Below, piece after piece: positions 54,274 to 64,000 of a stretch of DNA of 64,000 nucleotides. Each line of letters starts with the position of its first letter. The stretch's first letter is position 1. Location of the stretch: NCBI GenBank assembly GCA_023548195.1, contig JAJHZJ010000336.1:3638704-3702703 (forward strand). The letters are read 5' to 3'. The DNA is from Bettongia penicillata ogilbyi (taxonomy: Eukaryota; Chordata; Mammalia; Diprotodontia; Potoroidae). Below the pieces are notes generated by a model. The model did not search any database. It saw only the letters and a list, made by a program, of their open reading frames with translations, and was not told the origin of the DNA. The position numbers were made by a program, and so were the translations under genes.

Positions 54274-54379
54274 ACTACAATACCCAGAAAGCTCGGCGAA
54301 ACTACAACTCCCAGTGGACCCGGCGGACAGCCCGCCTCTACCCCCGAGTTGGCGCGCGGGCGCTTCTGGGATTTGTAGT
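54274..54379. promoter_or_regulatory. PPRC1: Three ZNF143/THAP11-type motifs at PPRC1 start
   Basis: Three copies of a 14-mer fitting ACTACAANNCCCAG: 54274-54287 (NN = TA), 54301-54314 (NN = CT), and reversed at 54366-54379 (NN = AT). This is the core of the ZNF143/Staf site, also described as the THAP11 (Ronin)-HCF-1 promoter motif. They lie 67-172 bp upstream of the ATG at 54207, in the CpG island, where the transcription start is expected. Confidence 0.8.
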
Positions 54380-54519
54380 TATTCCTGAGCTAAGCAGAAG
54401 GGACGTTTGCGGGGCTGAGCAAAGAGGAGTAGTGGGTTCCCTCTGTGGCAAAAAAAATAAATCTTTGAACCTCGACATCCCATGCGCCCCACCACCTCTC
54501 GGACCCCCTGTGCCCCCAA

Positions 54520-54915
54520 AGTCATGGAATCCCGGAGTTCGAAGGGACCTCAGTCCAAACCATATGGGAATAGGAATCCCTTCTCAGGTGGCCGTCCAGT
54601 TTCACCCCCCGTGAAGGGGGACCCTCTACGTCCTGAGGCATCGTGGGCCACTTTTGGACAGCCCTCCATTCCTTATGTGGAGCTGAAACCTACCTGATTC
54701 TGACCTCCGGGGCCGAGCAGAGTAAATCTAATCTCGGTTCCCTTGGACCACCTTTCAGATATTGTAAGGCGACTGTCAGTGCCCTCTCCCCAACTCATCT
54801 TCAGGCTCAGCATTCCCACTTCTAGTGATCTAAAGTGTGACGTGGTATCCAGTCTTCTCATCAACCTGATCGCAGCCCGCTGGACTGAGCACCGTCGTTC
54901 CTACAGTGTGTCTGA
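54520..54915. repeat. CR1/L3-type LINE fragment
   Basis: Fits a widespread amniote CR1/L3 repeat: 'gaagggacctcagtccaaac', 'gtggccgtccagtttc', 'cctgaggcatcgtgggccac', 'ttttggacagccctccattc', 'ggggccgagcagagtaaatc' and 'atcttcaggctcagcattcc'. No coding capacity is left. It begins about 140 bp beyond the last promoter motif of PPRC1. Confidence 0.65.
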
Positions 54916-55199
54916 CCAGGGTCGCCGAGAAATTGCCTTCCTCTTTCTGAACACTATGGCACTCGTAGAAACCCCCAAATCCCACAACTTCTTCGTTATC
55001 CTCACACATACTCCCTCAAGTCTCAGACTCTTCTCCTTAATCCAATATCCACCCCCACCCTATGCAACCCCATGAATCTTCCAAACATTCGTCTTCCAAA
55101 ACAGGGCTTCATTCAGGTCGTTCCCTGCTCAGAAACTTTAAGTGTCTTCTCATTGCCCACAGGGTGAAGGACCAACCCCTGATCTCAAACTCTATGTCC

Positions 55200-55865
55200 T
55201 GGAGACATCTTAAACACACCGTCTAAAACTGGACTCCTTATCTTTCCATCCAACCCTCCCTCCCCTCTTTCTAACTTCTCTCATATTTCCACCATATTTA
55301 CACTCAACCAGGCCTGAAAACTAGGTGTCAACCTTGACTCCTCTCTCTCACCTCCCACATCCAATATATTTCCTAGCCTTATGTAATAAACCCCCTTTTT
55401 TTCTCTGAAACTACCACCACCCTGTTCCAGGTCCTCTTGCTGAAATTTCTTTATCCTCCACTCAGATGTCAGTGATTTTCCTCAAGCATAGCGCTGACCA
55501 CGTTATTTCCCTTTAGCTGGTGTCCTATTACCTCTAGTATCAAATATAAAATTTTTTATTTGGCTTTCCAGATCTTTACAACCTGATTGATCCCTTTATA
55601 GTTTTCCAATTTTCTTACATATTGCATCCCTTCACATTTTCTAAAATTCAATGATATTGACCTCCTTGTTGCTCCTTGCACATGACGCTCTATCTCTCAA
55701 ATTTCTGCCTTTTCACTAACTGTCCTCAAGCCTGGGATTCTTTCTCTTCTTGTGTCCTCCTGGCTTCCTTTAAGTCTTAGCTCAAAAGTCTGTCTGCAAG
55801 AAGCTATTCCAGATCTATCTTAATGCTAGTGCCTTCCTTGTGGGATTATCTCCGACTTATTTTGC
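55200..55865 (+). repeat. LINE L2 segment
   Basis: Sense L2: 'gggtgtcaaccttgactcct'-like text, 'aaactaccaccaccctgttc', 'tgacctccttgctgctcctt'-like text, 'ctcctggcttcctttaagtc' and 'aatgctagtgccttccttgt'. It breaks at about 55865, where an L1 3' end follows. Confidence 0.75.
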
Positions 55866-55904
55866 ACATATCATATCTCTCTCTCTGATTCTGTGTGTGT
55901 GTGT

Positions 55905-56275
55905 ATACCAGAACCAGGAAACATTGTACACAGTAACAGCAACATTATACAATGACCAACTGTGAATGACTTAGCTATTCTGATCAGTACAATGATTGAA
56001 GATAATCATGAAGCACTTACGATGAAAAATGTTATCCACCTCCTAAGAAAGAACTAATGGAGTCTCAGTGCAGATTGAAGCACATTTTTTCTCACTTTTT
56101 AAATTTTTCTTGCTTTTATTTTGCAACATGGCTAATGTAGGAATGTTTTATATGATTTCACATGTATACCTGATATCACATTACTTGCTTTCTCAATGGA
56201 TGGGGAAGGAGGGAGAGTGGAAAGGAGAGAATTCAGGACTCAAATTTAAAAAAAAATGAAATGTTAAAAATAAAA
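55905..56275 (+). repeat. L1 3' end
   Basis: 'accaggaaacattgtacaca', 'gtaacagcaacattatacaa', 'gaccaactgtgaatgactta', 'acatggctaatgtaggaatg' and 'atggggaaggagggagagtg', ending in an A-rich run. Confidence 0.8.
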
Positions 56276-56279
56276 CAGA

Positions 56280-56790
56280 TTGTGAGGTTCTTGACCGTAC
56301 AGACTATTTTTGCCTTTCTTTTTTTCCCCAGATCTCATATACAGTGCAGAGGCACTTGGTAAATGTTGTTGATTTGGTTGAATTGAGATCCTCTCAGTCA
56401 AGGCTGGTCTCCCAAGTCTAGTCCCAGTCTACTAATTTTATTTCTTATTGATCCAATTTCCTTCTGTGACTTTGCTCCCATACCTGAAACTCTCTCCCTC
56501 CTCACCTTCACCTCCTTGGTCCCTGGCTTCATTTGAAACAGTTTAATTGTATCTTCTACAGGAGTCCTTTCCCTATCCACCACACTGCTAGGGCCTAGCC
56601 TCTGAGATTCTTCTATTTATATATCTATCTTGTAGGTACAATTTTCTGTATATTGTTTCCCCGTTAGAATATGAGCTCCTCGTAAGCAGGGATCATATTT
56701 TTATTTTTCATTGTATCCCTGACACTTTGTATGGTTCCTTGTGCATAGTAAGCTCTTGATAAATGCTTCGAGACTGACATAAAAATACCT
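56280..56790 (+). repeat. LINE L2 3' ends
   Basis: Two L2 tails: one to about 56375 ('cacttggtaaatgttgttga') and one at 56470-56790 ('agaatatgagctcctcgtaa', 'gtaagctcttgataaatgct'). Confidence 0.7.
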
Positions 56791-57060
56791 CTCCAGCCCC
56801 TGCCCCCCAACCTCTCCTGACTGGTCTCCTCCTGGCTTCTCAACGGGTTTCCCTCATTCTGGGCCTAAAATTTTTGTTCTTATCTTTTCACGTAGACCAT
56901 CTTCCTACTTCCCTTACTCTTTCAAATCATAATCTGAGTCCTTCCATGGCCAGCTGAAGCCTCTACCCCTTGTAGGGGCTATTTTATTTCCTAGACTTCT
57001 AGTGTTAGGGTCTCTGAGGGTACTACAATACTTAGAATCTATATTATGGCTTCTGTGATA
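56791..57060. other. Short unassigned stretch
   Basis: C/T-rich and possibly more L2, but too diverged to call. Confidence 0.35.
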
Positions 57061-57067
57061 AATTGTA

Positions 57068-57300
57068 GCTAGAATTTATATAGCCCCTACTATGTGCCAG
57101 GGGCTTTACATATGTTATCTCACAACAACTCTATGTACTATTATTATCTTCATTTTATATGTGAGGAAACTGAGGCAAACAGAGGTGAAGCAACTTGCCC
57201 ACGGTCACACAGATAGTAAGCATCTGATGTTGAATTTGAACTCAGGTCTCCACAACTGCAAGCCCAACATTTTATCCATTGTGCCACCCAGCTGCCCACT
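57068..57300 (-). repeat. MIR/SINE, antisense
   Basis: 'gcccctactatgtgccaggg', 'gtgaggaaactgaggcaaac', 'ttgcccacggtcacacagat' and 'tgtgccacccagctgcccac'. Confidence 0.85.
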
Positions 57301-57484
57301 ATAGGTCCTATGCAAACATTGGTTCTGGAAGTGCTTTATCCTCTGTGAGTTCTTTAAGGTAAGCACTATGGTACCACGGCTCTCATGGAAGCCCCAAATC
57401 CTTTAATTCCTTGTTATCCTCAAACATACCCCCTTAGGCCTCTTTTATTTCTTACGGATACATCTAATTTTAAAATTGAATTTC

Positions 57485-57630
57485 TAGTATTTAAGAGACA
57501 GCATGGAATAATGGAAAGAGCCCTGGACTTTGGAGTCAGAACACCTAGGTTCAAATTCTGAATGTGTGACCATAAGAATTCACTTACCTTTTCAAGCCTC
57601 AGTTTCCTCATCTGTAATAATACTTACATG
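57485..57630 (+). repeat. MIR
   Basis: 'ggaataatggaaagagccct', 'tttggagtcagaacacctag' and 'cctcagtttcctcatctgta'. Confidence 0.8.
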
Positions 57631-57994
57631 ACTTTTCTATGCTCTACAAGACTCCTTGAGGGCAGAAACCTCACTTGTCTTTATTTTTCCAGAGCCTAAA
57701 TACAGACTTGTATTATTGTATTGTTTTGTACAGACTTGTATCACAGGTCCTTAATCAATGTTTCTCAAATTGAATTGGGTGGGCAGTCCTAAGAAGGTGA
57801 AAGGCATGGCTGGGACGTAAACTCTATTAGCCACGCAGAAAAAAAAAACTGAGTTGAGAAACTAGTTAGCAAGAATTAGTTTTAAAATAAGCTCTTATAA
57901 CCACCCTCCAATACATATACACACAATTCCTCGTATCTTTGACTCCCCCAAATCCTAGTTCTTCCTCTGCAGTGAAAAGTCTACAAGAAGGGTG

Positions 57995-58235
57995 TTGTTG
58001 CTGTGCTTATTTATTCATGTCCAACACTTCATGACTCCATTTGGGGTTTTCTTGGCAAAGGTACTGCAGTGGTTTTCCATTGCTTCTCCAGTTCATTTTA
58101 CAGATGAGGAAACTGAGGCAAACAGGGGTAAGTGACTTGCCTAGGGTCACATAGTTAGTAAGCATCTGAAGTCAGATTTGAACTTCAGTCTTTCTGACTC
58201 CAGGGCCAGCGCTCTATCCACTGGATGCCCCAGAA
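57995..58235 (-). repeat. Marsupial SINE, antisense
   Basis: 'catttggggttttcttggca', 'aggaaactgaggcaaacagg', 'gacttgcctagggtcacata' and 'cagcgctctatccactggat'. Confidence 0.85.
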
Positions 58236-58274
58236 GCAGAGTAGTACTTGGGTAAGGGGGAAGGAACAATGAAT

Positions 58275-58435
58275 CTATCAGTCAGTCAGTAAACATTTAT
58301 TAAGTACCTACTGCATGATAACCACTGTGCTAAGTATTACAGGCATTAATACGAAGAGACAATCTGTGTCATTAAGGAACTTACAATCTAATAGAAGACA
58401 CCCGAACAAAAGGAAGCTGAAAGGGGAAGGCAAAG
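58275..58435 (-). repeat. L2 3' end, antisense
   Basis: Begins in a 'cagtcagtcagt' run (the reverse of the L2 tail repeat), then 'aaacatttattaagtaccta', 'gataaccactgtgctaagta' and 'aaggaacttacaatctaata'. Confidence 0.75.
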
Positions 58436-58680
58436 GAGGAAAGAAAAGGTACTCAACGTGAGGACATGAGGAAAAGTCATCAAAGTTCCAAGAAATGAGA
58501 TGTTTGGAGCTCAGCTTCCCACCTTAAAAGAAGATTTTGGGGTTTATGATTCCACCCTCCAATCAGAAGGACCAGAGGATGGGGATGAGGACATGCAGAA
58601 TACCAAGGTTAAGGGGGGGGGGGGGCGGGGAATCAATCATCTATCAGGTTTCTTAAGCTTCTAGTCTTGGAATCAGAGAA
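58436..58680. other. Unassigned stretch with poly-G run
   Basis: Contains a G-rich run at about 58612-58630 and no gene or clear repeat. Confidence 0.4.
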
Positions 58681-58684
58681 TTAG

Positions 58685-58820
58685 GTTCACATCCAACCTT
58701 TTAACATTTACCAGCTACATGATCCTACTCCATAGAGATGTGAAATCAAATGAGATAATGGAAATAAGTGTTTTGTTACCTTTAAAGACTATATAAATGT
58801 GAGCTATTGTTATTCTCATC
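58685..58820 (+). repeat. MIR fragment
   Basis: 'aaatcaaatgagataatgga', 'gttacctttaaagactatat' and 'gtgagctattgttattctca', a MIR 3' part. Confidence 0.6.
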
Positions 58821-59114
58821 AAATGTTTCCTGAGCTTCAGCTGTGCGCAGTGTACACAGTGAGGGAGAGCACTGAGCCAATTGAGGGCTGGCCCTTGAGG
58901 GACTCCTACCATATTCTGGCTGAAGGACTGAACCCAGCCATTCAAAAATATCAAGTCAACAAATATCAACTGTGTGCATGGAGGAAACAAGGTACAAAGA
59001 CAGATATTTGTCTTTCCTCCAGTTAGGTGAGTTGATAGATGACTTTAGTCTCATTGGACTGTGACCTCCTTGAGAGTAGGAACAGTTTTTTTGCATTTCT
59101 TTATATCTTCAACA

Positions 59115-59385
59115 CAAGGGCAGCTAGGTGGCACAGTGGATATAGTACTGGCCTGGCATCAGGAAGACTCCTCTTCTTGGGTTCAAATCTGGCCTCAGAT
59201 ACTTACTAGCTGTGTGATCCTGGGCAAGTCACTTAATCCAATTTGCTTCAGTTTCCCCATCTGTAAAATGAGCTGGAGAAGGAAACAGCAATCTGCCCTA
59301 GTATCTTTGCCAAAAAGACCCCAAACAGGGTCATGAAGAATTGGACGTTACTGAAAAATCAACTGAACAACCACAAGCAACATAC
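59115..59385 (+). mobile_element. Marsupial SINE, full length
   Basis: 'gggcagctaggtggcacagt', 'ctggcctggcatcaggaaga', 'agctgtgtgatcctgggcaa', 'cccatctgtaaaatgagctg', 'tagtatctttgccaaaaaga' and 'gggtcatgaagaattggacg'. A good reference copy for the reverse-oriented SINEs in this window. Confidence 0.9.
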
Positions 59386-59774
59386 CCTCAACACAGCAAA
59401 ATGGGGGCCACATAGTAGGCACTTGATAGAGGTTTGTTGATTTGACTAGTCAGGAAGACTAGATAGATACCCAACTAAGAACCATTGATGCTTTTGGATA
59501 GTTAAGGATCTGTTGCTAAGCTGTAGAGGAGTTCTGAGGGAGAAAGTATTAGAGGAAGCCTGAGATTTCAGAAGTATGCAAAGAGGGGGCAGAAAGCGAA
59601 GATACCAGCACATCAAGTTCTAAGCCCTGGGAGAAATATGGAGAAGGGAACAGTAGGGAAGACCTAAAAGTTCATATTCAAGGGACTACATAGATAGCAA
59701 TCGGAATAAGATATATTTTGGGAGAGATCCCTTTCCCTACAGTGGAGCACTCCCATAATAGAAAGTAAGTCCAC
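59386..59774. other. Unassigned stretch
   Basis: No gene or clear repeat apart from an L2-like end near 59400-59445 ('agtaggcacttgatagaggt'). Confidence 0.4.
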
Positions 59775-59945
59775 AGATATTGTTAGGTAGCATGAGGCCT
59801 TGAGTGCTGGGCCTAGAGTCAGGAAGAGTTTAAATTGGACCTCAGACACTTAACTAGTTGTGTAATAATCCTGAGCAAGTCACAATGGAGAGAATAGTAG
59901 TACCTACTTCCCAGGGTTTTATGAATATAAATGCTTGTTCCTTTT
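59775..59945 (+). repeat. MIR/SINE fragment
   Basis: 'ggtagcatgaggccttgagt', 'gggcctagagtcaggaagag', 'gacctcagacacttaactag' and 'gtagtacctacttcccaggg'. Confidence 0.7.
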
Positions 59946-60214
59946 TTCCATTAGGCCACTAACCTCTCCCTAAATCCCTTCTCCATCAGATCTCGAGTTC
60001 CCCTATCTCTTATTACATCAGAATTGACTGATCATCCCTGGGGTGGTGACTCAAGGAGAGAGCTGGTTGGGGAGGGCTTAGACGTAAAACAAAACATAAC
60101 AAACACCGGAGATTCATGTAAGAGTCAATCCATAATTTCACCTATTGTCATCAAGCCCCACAAAGGGTTGCAGAGTTGTGTATGGGACCTTTCTGATTCC
60201 ATTACCCAAAGGAA

Positions 60215-60415
60215 GAAAATAAACACCTAATATTTGTCAAGTACTCATTTGGGCTTTACAACATCCATGTAAATAGGTGCTTTTTTATTCCCATTTTATA
60301 GATGAGGAAATTGAGGCAGAGAGGTTGTGACCTTCCCCAGGTCATACAACTAGTAAATGTCTGAGGTCAGCTTTAAACTTAGATTTTCCTCACTCCAGGC
60401 CCAGTAAACTACCTT
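60215..60415 (-). repeat. MIR, antisense
   Basis: 'cacctaatatttgtcaagta', 'cattttatagatgaggaaat', 'ggtcatacaactagtaaatg' and 'ttcctcactccaggcccagt'. Confidence 0.75.
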
Positions 60416-60539
60416 GGGGTATTCTTACCAACTCTGGCTGTATCACAAAGGAAGGGGAAGTTCCTGAGAACAGGGAGATGGGGTAGAGACAGGTAGACCC
60501 CCTAAACTGGAGAGATCCTCATGCAGGATGATGAACTCT

Positions 60540-60960
60540 TCTCCCTTATGCTCACGTCCAATTAGTCATGAAGTTCCATTAAGCCTTCCATAGCAATTCT
60601 TCTCTTTCCAATACGCAGGTCTGATCATATCATCCCCACCCCTAAAAGCCTTCAAAGGATCCCCATGGCTCATCAAATCTTAAGCAAATCTACAGTGGCT
60701 CCCTTTCCAGGATTAATAAATTCAAACTGACATTTAAGGCCTTCTACAACATAGCTCTAAACTACCTTTTTAGATTTATCTTACACTATTCTCTTTACAT
60801 GTTCAAGTATACATGCATATAGGACTACTCCATATCTCCAATCTCACCTAGCTCTCTCCTTCCTCATTTGATGTCACTCAATGCCTATAACAGAATCTCC
60901 CTCACATTTTCCTCCCCTTCATTTTATACCACCAGCAAAAAAAGGACTCTTCTCTTTGAA
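60540..60960 (+). repeat. LINE L2 segment
   Basis: 'ccaatacgcaggtctgatca', 'agtggctccctttccaggat' and 'acatttaaggccttctacaa'. Sense L2, cut off by a SINE. Confidence 0.7.
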
Positions 60961-60969
60961 AATCACTCA

Positions 60970-61112
60970 GGGGGCAGTTAGGAATGCAGTGGATAGAGCA
61001 TTGGCCCTGGAGTCAGGAGGACCTGAATTAAAATCTAGTCTCTGACATTCCACACTCACTAGTTGTGTGACCCTGGGCAAGTCACTTAATCTTGCTTTGC
61101 TCCCAAAAAAAA
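60970..61112 (+). repeat. Marsupial SINE, short type
   Basis: 'gggggcagttaggaatgcag', 'ggccctggagtcaggaggac' and 'gttgtgtgaccctgggcaag', ending in an A-run. The same flanking text 'aatcactcagg' appears at 60960-60970 and 61112-61122, a probable target duplication. Confidence 0.85.
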
Positions 61113-61139
61113 TCACTCAGGCTTCTTTGACTTTTCCTA

Positions 61140-61240
61140 TACACTTTTTCAATAAATATTTATTAAAATCTCCTATATAAAGGTCACTGGGCTAGGCACC
61201 AGGGATACAGAGACAATCAGTTCTCCATTAGCTTATATTC
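61140..61240 (-). repeat. L2 3' end, antisense
   Basis: 'tttcaataaatatttattaa', 'actgggctaggcaccaggga' and 'tacagagacaatcag'. Confidence 0.65.
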
Positions 61241-61304
61241 TGCTACTCCATTGTATCAAATATATAGAGGGAGAGAGAAATAAACTGAAGGATCAGGGAA
61301 GGAA

Positions 61305-61870
61305 CCTAAACTAGACAAGAGACAAATATTCCTAGTAGATGAAGAAATGCTTTTGAATGAATATTTAACACAAGTTTCACCTCACATCCGGAAGAGATGC
61401 AAAGATGACACATGCAGAAATTGGTAAATGTTCTAGGGATTATGCAAAGGGAGACACACCAATGCACTATAGTTAGAGCTGTTCTGGAAAGCAATTTGGA
61501 ATTATACTAAAAAAAAATTCCTTCTAAACTGTATAAAATGTTTGCCCCGATAATACTTATAACTGGATATATGCTGAGTTATAAGGTCATAGACAGAGGG
61601 AAAAATCTCAATATATACAAAAATATTCATTGTGGCACTTTTTTGTAGTAGCGAAGAATTGAAATTGCTCACTGATTAGGGAATAATTATAGCACAAATT
61701 ATATTTGAATAAAAAGGAATGTGAAGTCATAAGAAATGATGAATATGGGGAATTCAAAGAACCTTTGGAAGACTTATGAACTGATGCATTAAGTAAACAG
61801 AAAATTTATGAAATGGCCACCATGATCAATATGTATTTATTAAGTAGCATTGAGTCTTCAGAATTCTGAT
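61305..61870 (+). repeat. L1 3' fragment
   Basis: Decayed L1 ORF2 tail: 'gttctggaaagcaatttgga', 'tattcattgtggcacttttt', 'gaactgatgcattaagtaaa'. No frame left. Confidence 0.65.
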
Positions 61871-61904
61871 CAATTCAGTGATCAATCATGACTGCAGAGC
61901 ACTG

Positions 61905-62460
61905 ATGATAAATAAATGCAAAAGCATTTATTGATCAATTACTATGCACAGAGCATAAAGCACTAAGCTCTGGGGATACAAACAGAAAAGCTAATCTCTG
62001 ATCTCCAGGAGCTGACATTCCAATGAGGAAAGACCTCTCTATATATTCCAGGATAAAGCACACTCCCACCTCTCTAAAGAGAAGTGTTGACTTATAGCTT
62101 TGGAAGAAGGCAAACATTTTCAGATATAGCTAACATGTTGATTTGCTTGTCCAGCTGCACTCACTTGCTACATGGGAGAGTTCTCTTAGAGGTTCTGGAA
62201 GAGTCATTAGAAAATAACAGTGATGTTGATAAAACTTCTTTTTAAAGGAGCTTTCCAAGCGTGGGGAATAGTCTATACAAATTCAGAGACTAGGGAAATA
62301 GATTTTACAATCCAGAGAATAGTTTGTAGTTCAGTTGACTGGAACGAAAAGGATATTAATAGCGTTAATAAGGCTGGAGTGGTAGTTTGGAACCTGATTG
62401 TGAAGGTTTTTAAATGCCTGGGTTAAGGAACCTTTCTTTTCATCCTAAATAGGGAGCCAT
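61905..62460 (-). repeat. L2 fragments, antisense
   Basis: 61905-62020: 'aaaagcatttattgatcaat', 'gcactaagctctggggatac'. 62200-62460: 'aataaggctggagtggtagt' and 'aatagggagccatttaa', diverged antisense L2. Confidence 0.5.
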
Positions 62461-62654
62461 TTAATTTTTTTTTGAATAGGAAAGTAACTTGGTTAAATTT
62501 TGGCACAGATTTTGTGTATTTTGTGAATAGCTGTTTTTGTTCCCAACTTTTTTAAATAAAATTTTACTTTCAATTCTGAACTCTCCCTCCCCTTTCCATC
62601 AAGAAGGCAAGAAAAACAAAACCATTACAAATATGTATAGTCAAGCAAAACAAA

Positions 62655-62920
62655 TTCCCCTATTATTGTTGTCATTTTCAGTCAAGTCTGACTCTTTGGG
62701 ACCCCATTTGGGGTTTTCTTGGCCAAGATACTGCAGTGGCTTGCCATTTGCTTCTCCACCTCACATTTACAGATAAGGAAACTGATGCACAGGGTTAAGT
62801 AACTTGCTCAGGGTCACACAACTATTGAGTTTCTGAGGCTACATTTGAACTCAGGAAGAGGAGTCTTTCTGACTCCAGGCCCAGTACTATATCCACCGTG
62901 CCACCTAGCTGTCCCTGTGA
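62655..62920 (-). repeat. Marsupial SINE, antisense
   Basis: 'tttggggttttcttggccaa', 'aagtaacttgctcagggtca', 'tctttctgactccaggccca' and 'accgtgccacctagctgtcc'. Near full length. Confidence 0.85.
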
Positions 62921-63211
62921 GGGCTACTAGATCATACGTACACGGAGAGGATTGTTTGTTTTCCATATTGTACTCCCATCCCGAGGAGAGGAGCTCATAG
63001 TCACTTCAAATTCAGTTTTTGATAGACTGGTAGTGTGACCTTGAACAAGTCAATTAACCTTTACTAGGCAACGAGAACTATGAATTGAAGAACAGTTGTC
63101 CAACTTCACTGGTAAAGAGAGTTTCCTCACTGGAGAGCTCCCTACACTTGTAAAATTTATTGTGCATATATACAAATTTCCATTGCCCAGGTGTCTCCAA
63201 AAAAGTGGACA

Positions 63212-63359
63212 ATAGCTCTGCCCAATCACGCTTCCCAGGAGAGCAGGACCTAGCACCTAAATTTTCTGATTTCCAGGATATTCTGATTTCTTTTCTGGAA
63301 ATCAGAAAATTTAGGTGCTAGTTCCTGCTCTCCTGGGAAACGTGATTGGGCAGAGCTAT
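63212..63359. repeat. Near-perfect palindrome (65-nt arms, 18-nt loop)
   Basis: Arms 63212-63276 and 63295-63359 are reverse complements with 2 mismatches by eye (63/65). The spacer 63277-63294 is 18 nt. A transcript would fold into a long hairpin; the minus-strand RNA would be slightly better paired because one mismatch becomes G:U. No known family was recognised and no gene contains it in this window. Confidence 0.9.
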
Positions 63360-64000
63360 GGGGTTCAGGACCCAGATACAGAAACATTTGGGCCTCATAG
63401 CCAGCTGGAAGCCTTTGTACTTCCACAGGGAGGGTGTGTGGCAGGAGTGAGGTGGGGAAACCATCTTGAGACACTCCACTCTCCCTCCAGGAATCTGACC
63501 AGGCGAGTTGGATGAAATGAGTAGCCTAAAGGAGAAGGTGGTCAGGTGGCTAGGGGAGTGGAAGTGTCTGGGACAATTTCCTTATCTCCATAGCCAGGTC
63601 TTTCTTTCCACTGACCACTTCCCAAAACCTTATGCTAGGTGAGCCGCAGGGGTAGAATCAGACTTTCAGAATTATTGAATGTCAGAGCTAGAAGCAGAAC
63701 TTTAGGTAGAAATTTTGTTATAATACAGCCTCTAAAATCAAGAAATTGCTTTGGGGTCATAAAAATAAAGTTGAAACTTCAGGCTGAGGCCTGAACTTTT
63801 CAAAATGGTACAGTTCCCCTCAAATGTCCCAGTGTATTTATGACTTTCCATGTTCAAAGAATCTGGAATTGAAAAAGATTTTGAATCTTGAATAATCCCT
63901 TCATTTAACAGATGAGATAACAAGAGGGCTCACTGAGATCTTTAAGGCAAGAGAAATTCTCAAGAAAAGTCCTAGTGGGGGATGGGGCCACATAGGAGAG
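63360..64000. other. Non-genic stretch to window end
   Basis: No gene, RNA or clear repeat recognised. The open frame 63315-63515 starts in the palindrome and is taken as chance. Confidence 0.5.

Larger units (their letters stand above)
53150..54440. promoter_or_regulatory. PPRC1: CpG island over PPRC1 promoter and intron 1
   Basis: A dense CpG and GC block spanning the upstream region, exon 1 and the first 900 bp of intron 1. No TATA box was seen. The GC-rich open frames on both strands here are compositional and are not called as genes. Confidence 0.85.

Noticed and set aside
53396..54388. Several GC-rich open frames on both strands near PPRC1 exon 1
   Set aside because: GC-rich DNA lacks stop codons. 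Only the minus-strand frame matching the known PRC N terminus continues through a splice donor into conserved exons.
63050..63515. Two similar small proteins on opposite strands (ALLGxVIGQSY pattern), hinting at a paired gene family
   Set aside because: The similarity is produced by the palindrome at 63212-63359, which reads alike on both strands. There are no gene signals.

Overview
This window looks like nuclear DNA from a marsupial, resembling opossum (Monodelphis), though the species cannot be fixed from sequence alone. The evidence is spliced vertebrate genes with CpG-island promoters, an AT-rich background, many copies of the marsupial tRNA-derived SINE (head 'gggcagctaggtggcacagt'), L2, MIR-type and L1 fragments, and a HAL1-like 'half-L1'. 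No bacterial, viral or plasmid gene system was seen.

Two protein-coding genes are present, both on the minus strand and head to tail: PPRC1 (coding 54207 to 38005, poly(A) signal near 37716) followed by NOLC1 (coding 29386 to 20733, poly(A) signal near 18907). From memory this is the same order and relative orientation as the human 10q24 PPRC1-NOLC1 block. Each was rebuilt as 14 coding exons with a continuous frame across all splice junctions, giving about 1577 aa for PPRC1 and about 753 aa for NOLC1. PPRC1 is a PGC-1-family coactivator of nuclear genes for mitochondria. NOLC1 (Nopp140) is a nucleolar and Cajal-body chaperone of snoRNPs. Both are growth-linked biosynthesis genes, and both first introns carry CACGTG E-boxes.

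Layout: 1-18884 is non-genic and holds MIR, SINE, L2 and L1 fragments, a 7SL RNA pseudogene (3525-3830), a solo LTR (6300-6697), a 90-bp inverted repeat around an L1/SINE cluster (8424-9733), a rearranged L1 (11870-14310) and a HAL1-like element (14830-17563). NOLC1 fills 18885-29400 and its CpG island runs to about 30070. The interval 30100-37690 is almost entirely antisense L1, with an antisense L2 inserted at 31197-32345. PPRC1 fills 37695-54240. From 54430 to the end there are only repeats, plus a strong palindrome at 63212-63359.

No new gene system was found. The most checkable unusual signals are three ZNF143/THAP11-type motifs at the PPRC1 start, five CACGTG sites in PPRC1 intron 1, the two inverted repeats, and tandem expansions inside NOLC1. 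All exon calls rest on reading splice sites and recalled human proteins; no alignment was run.
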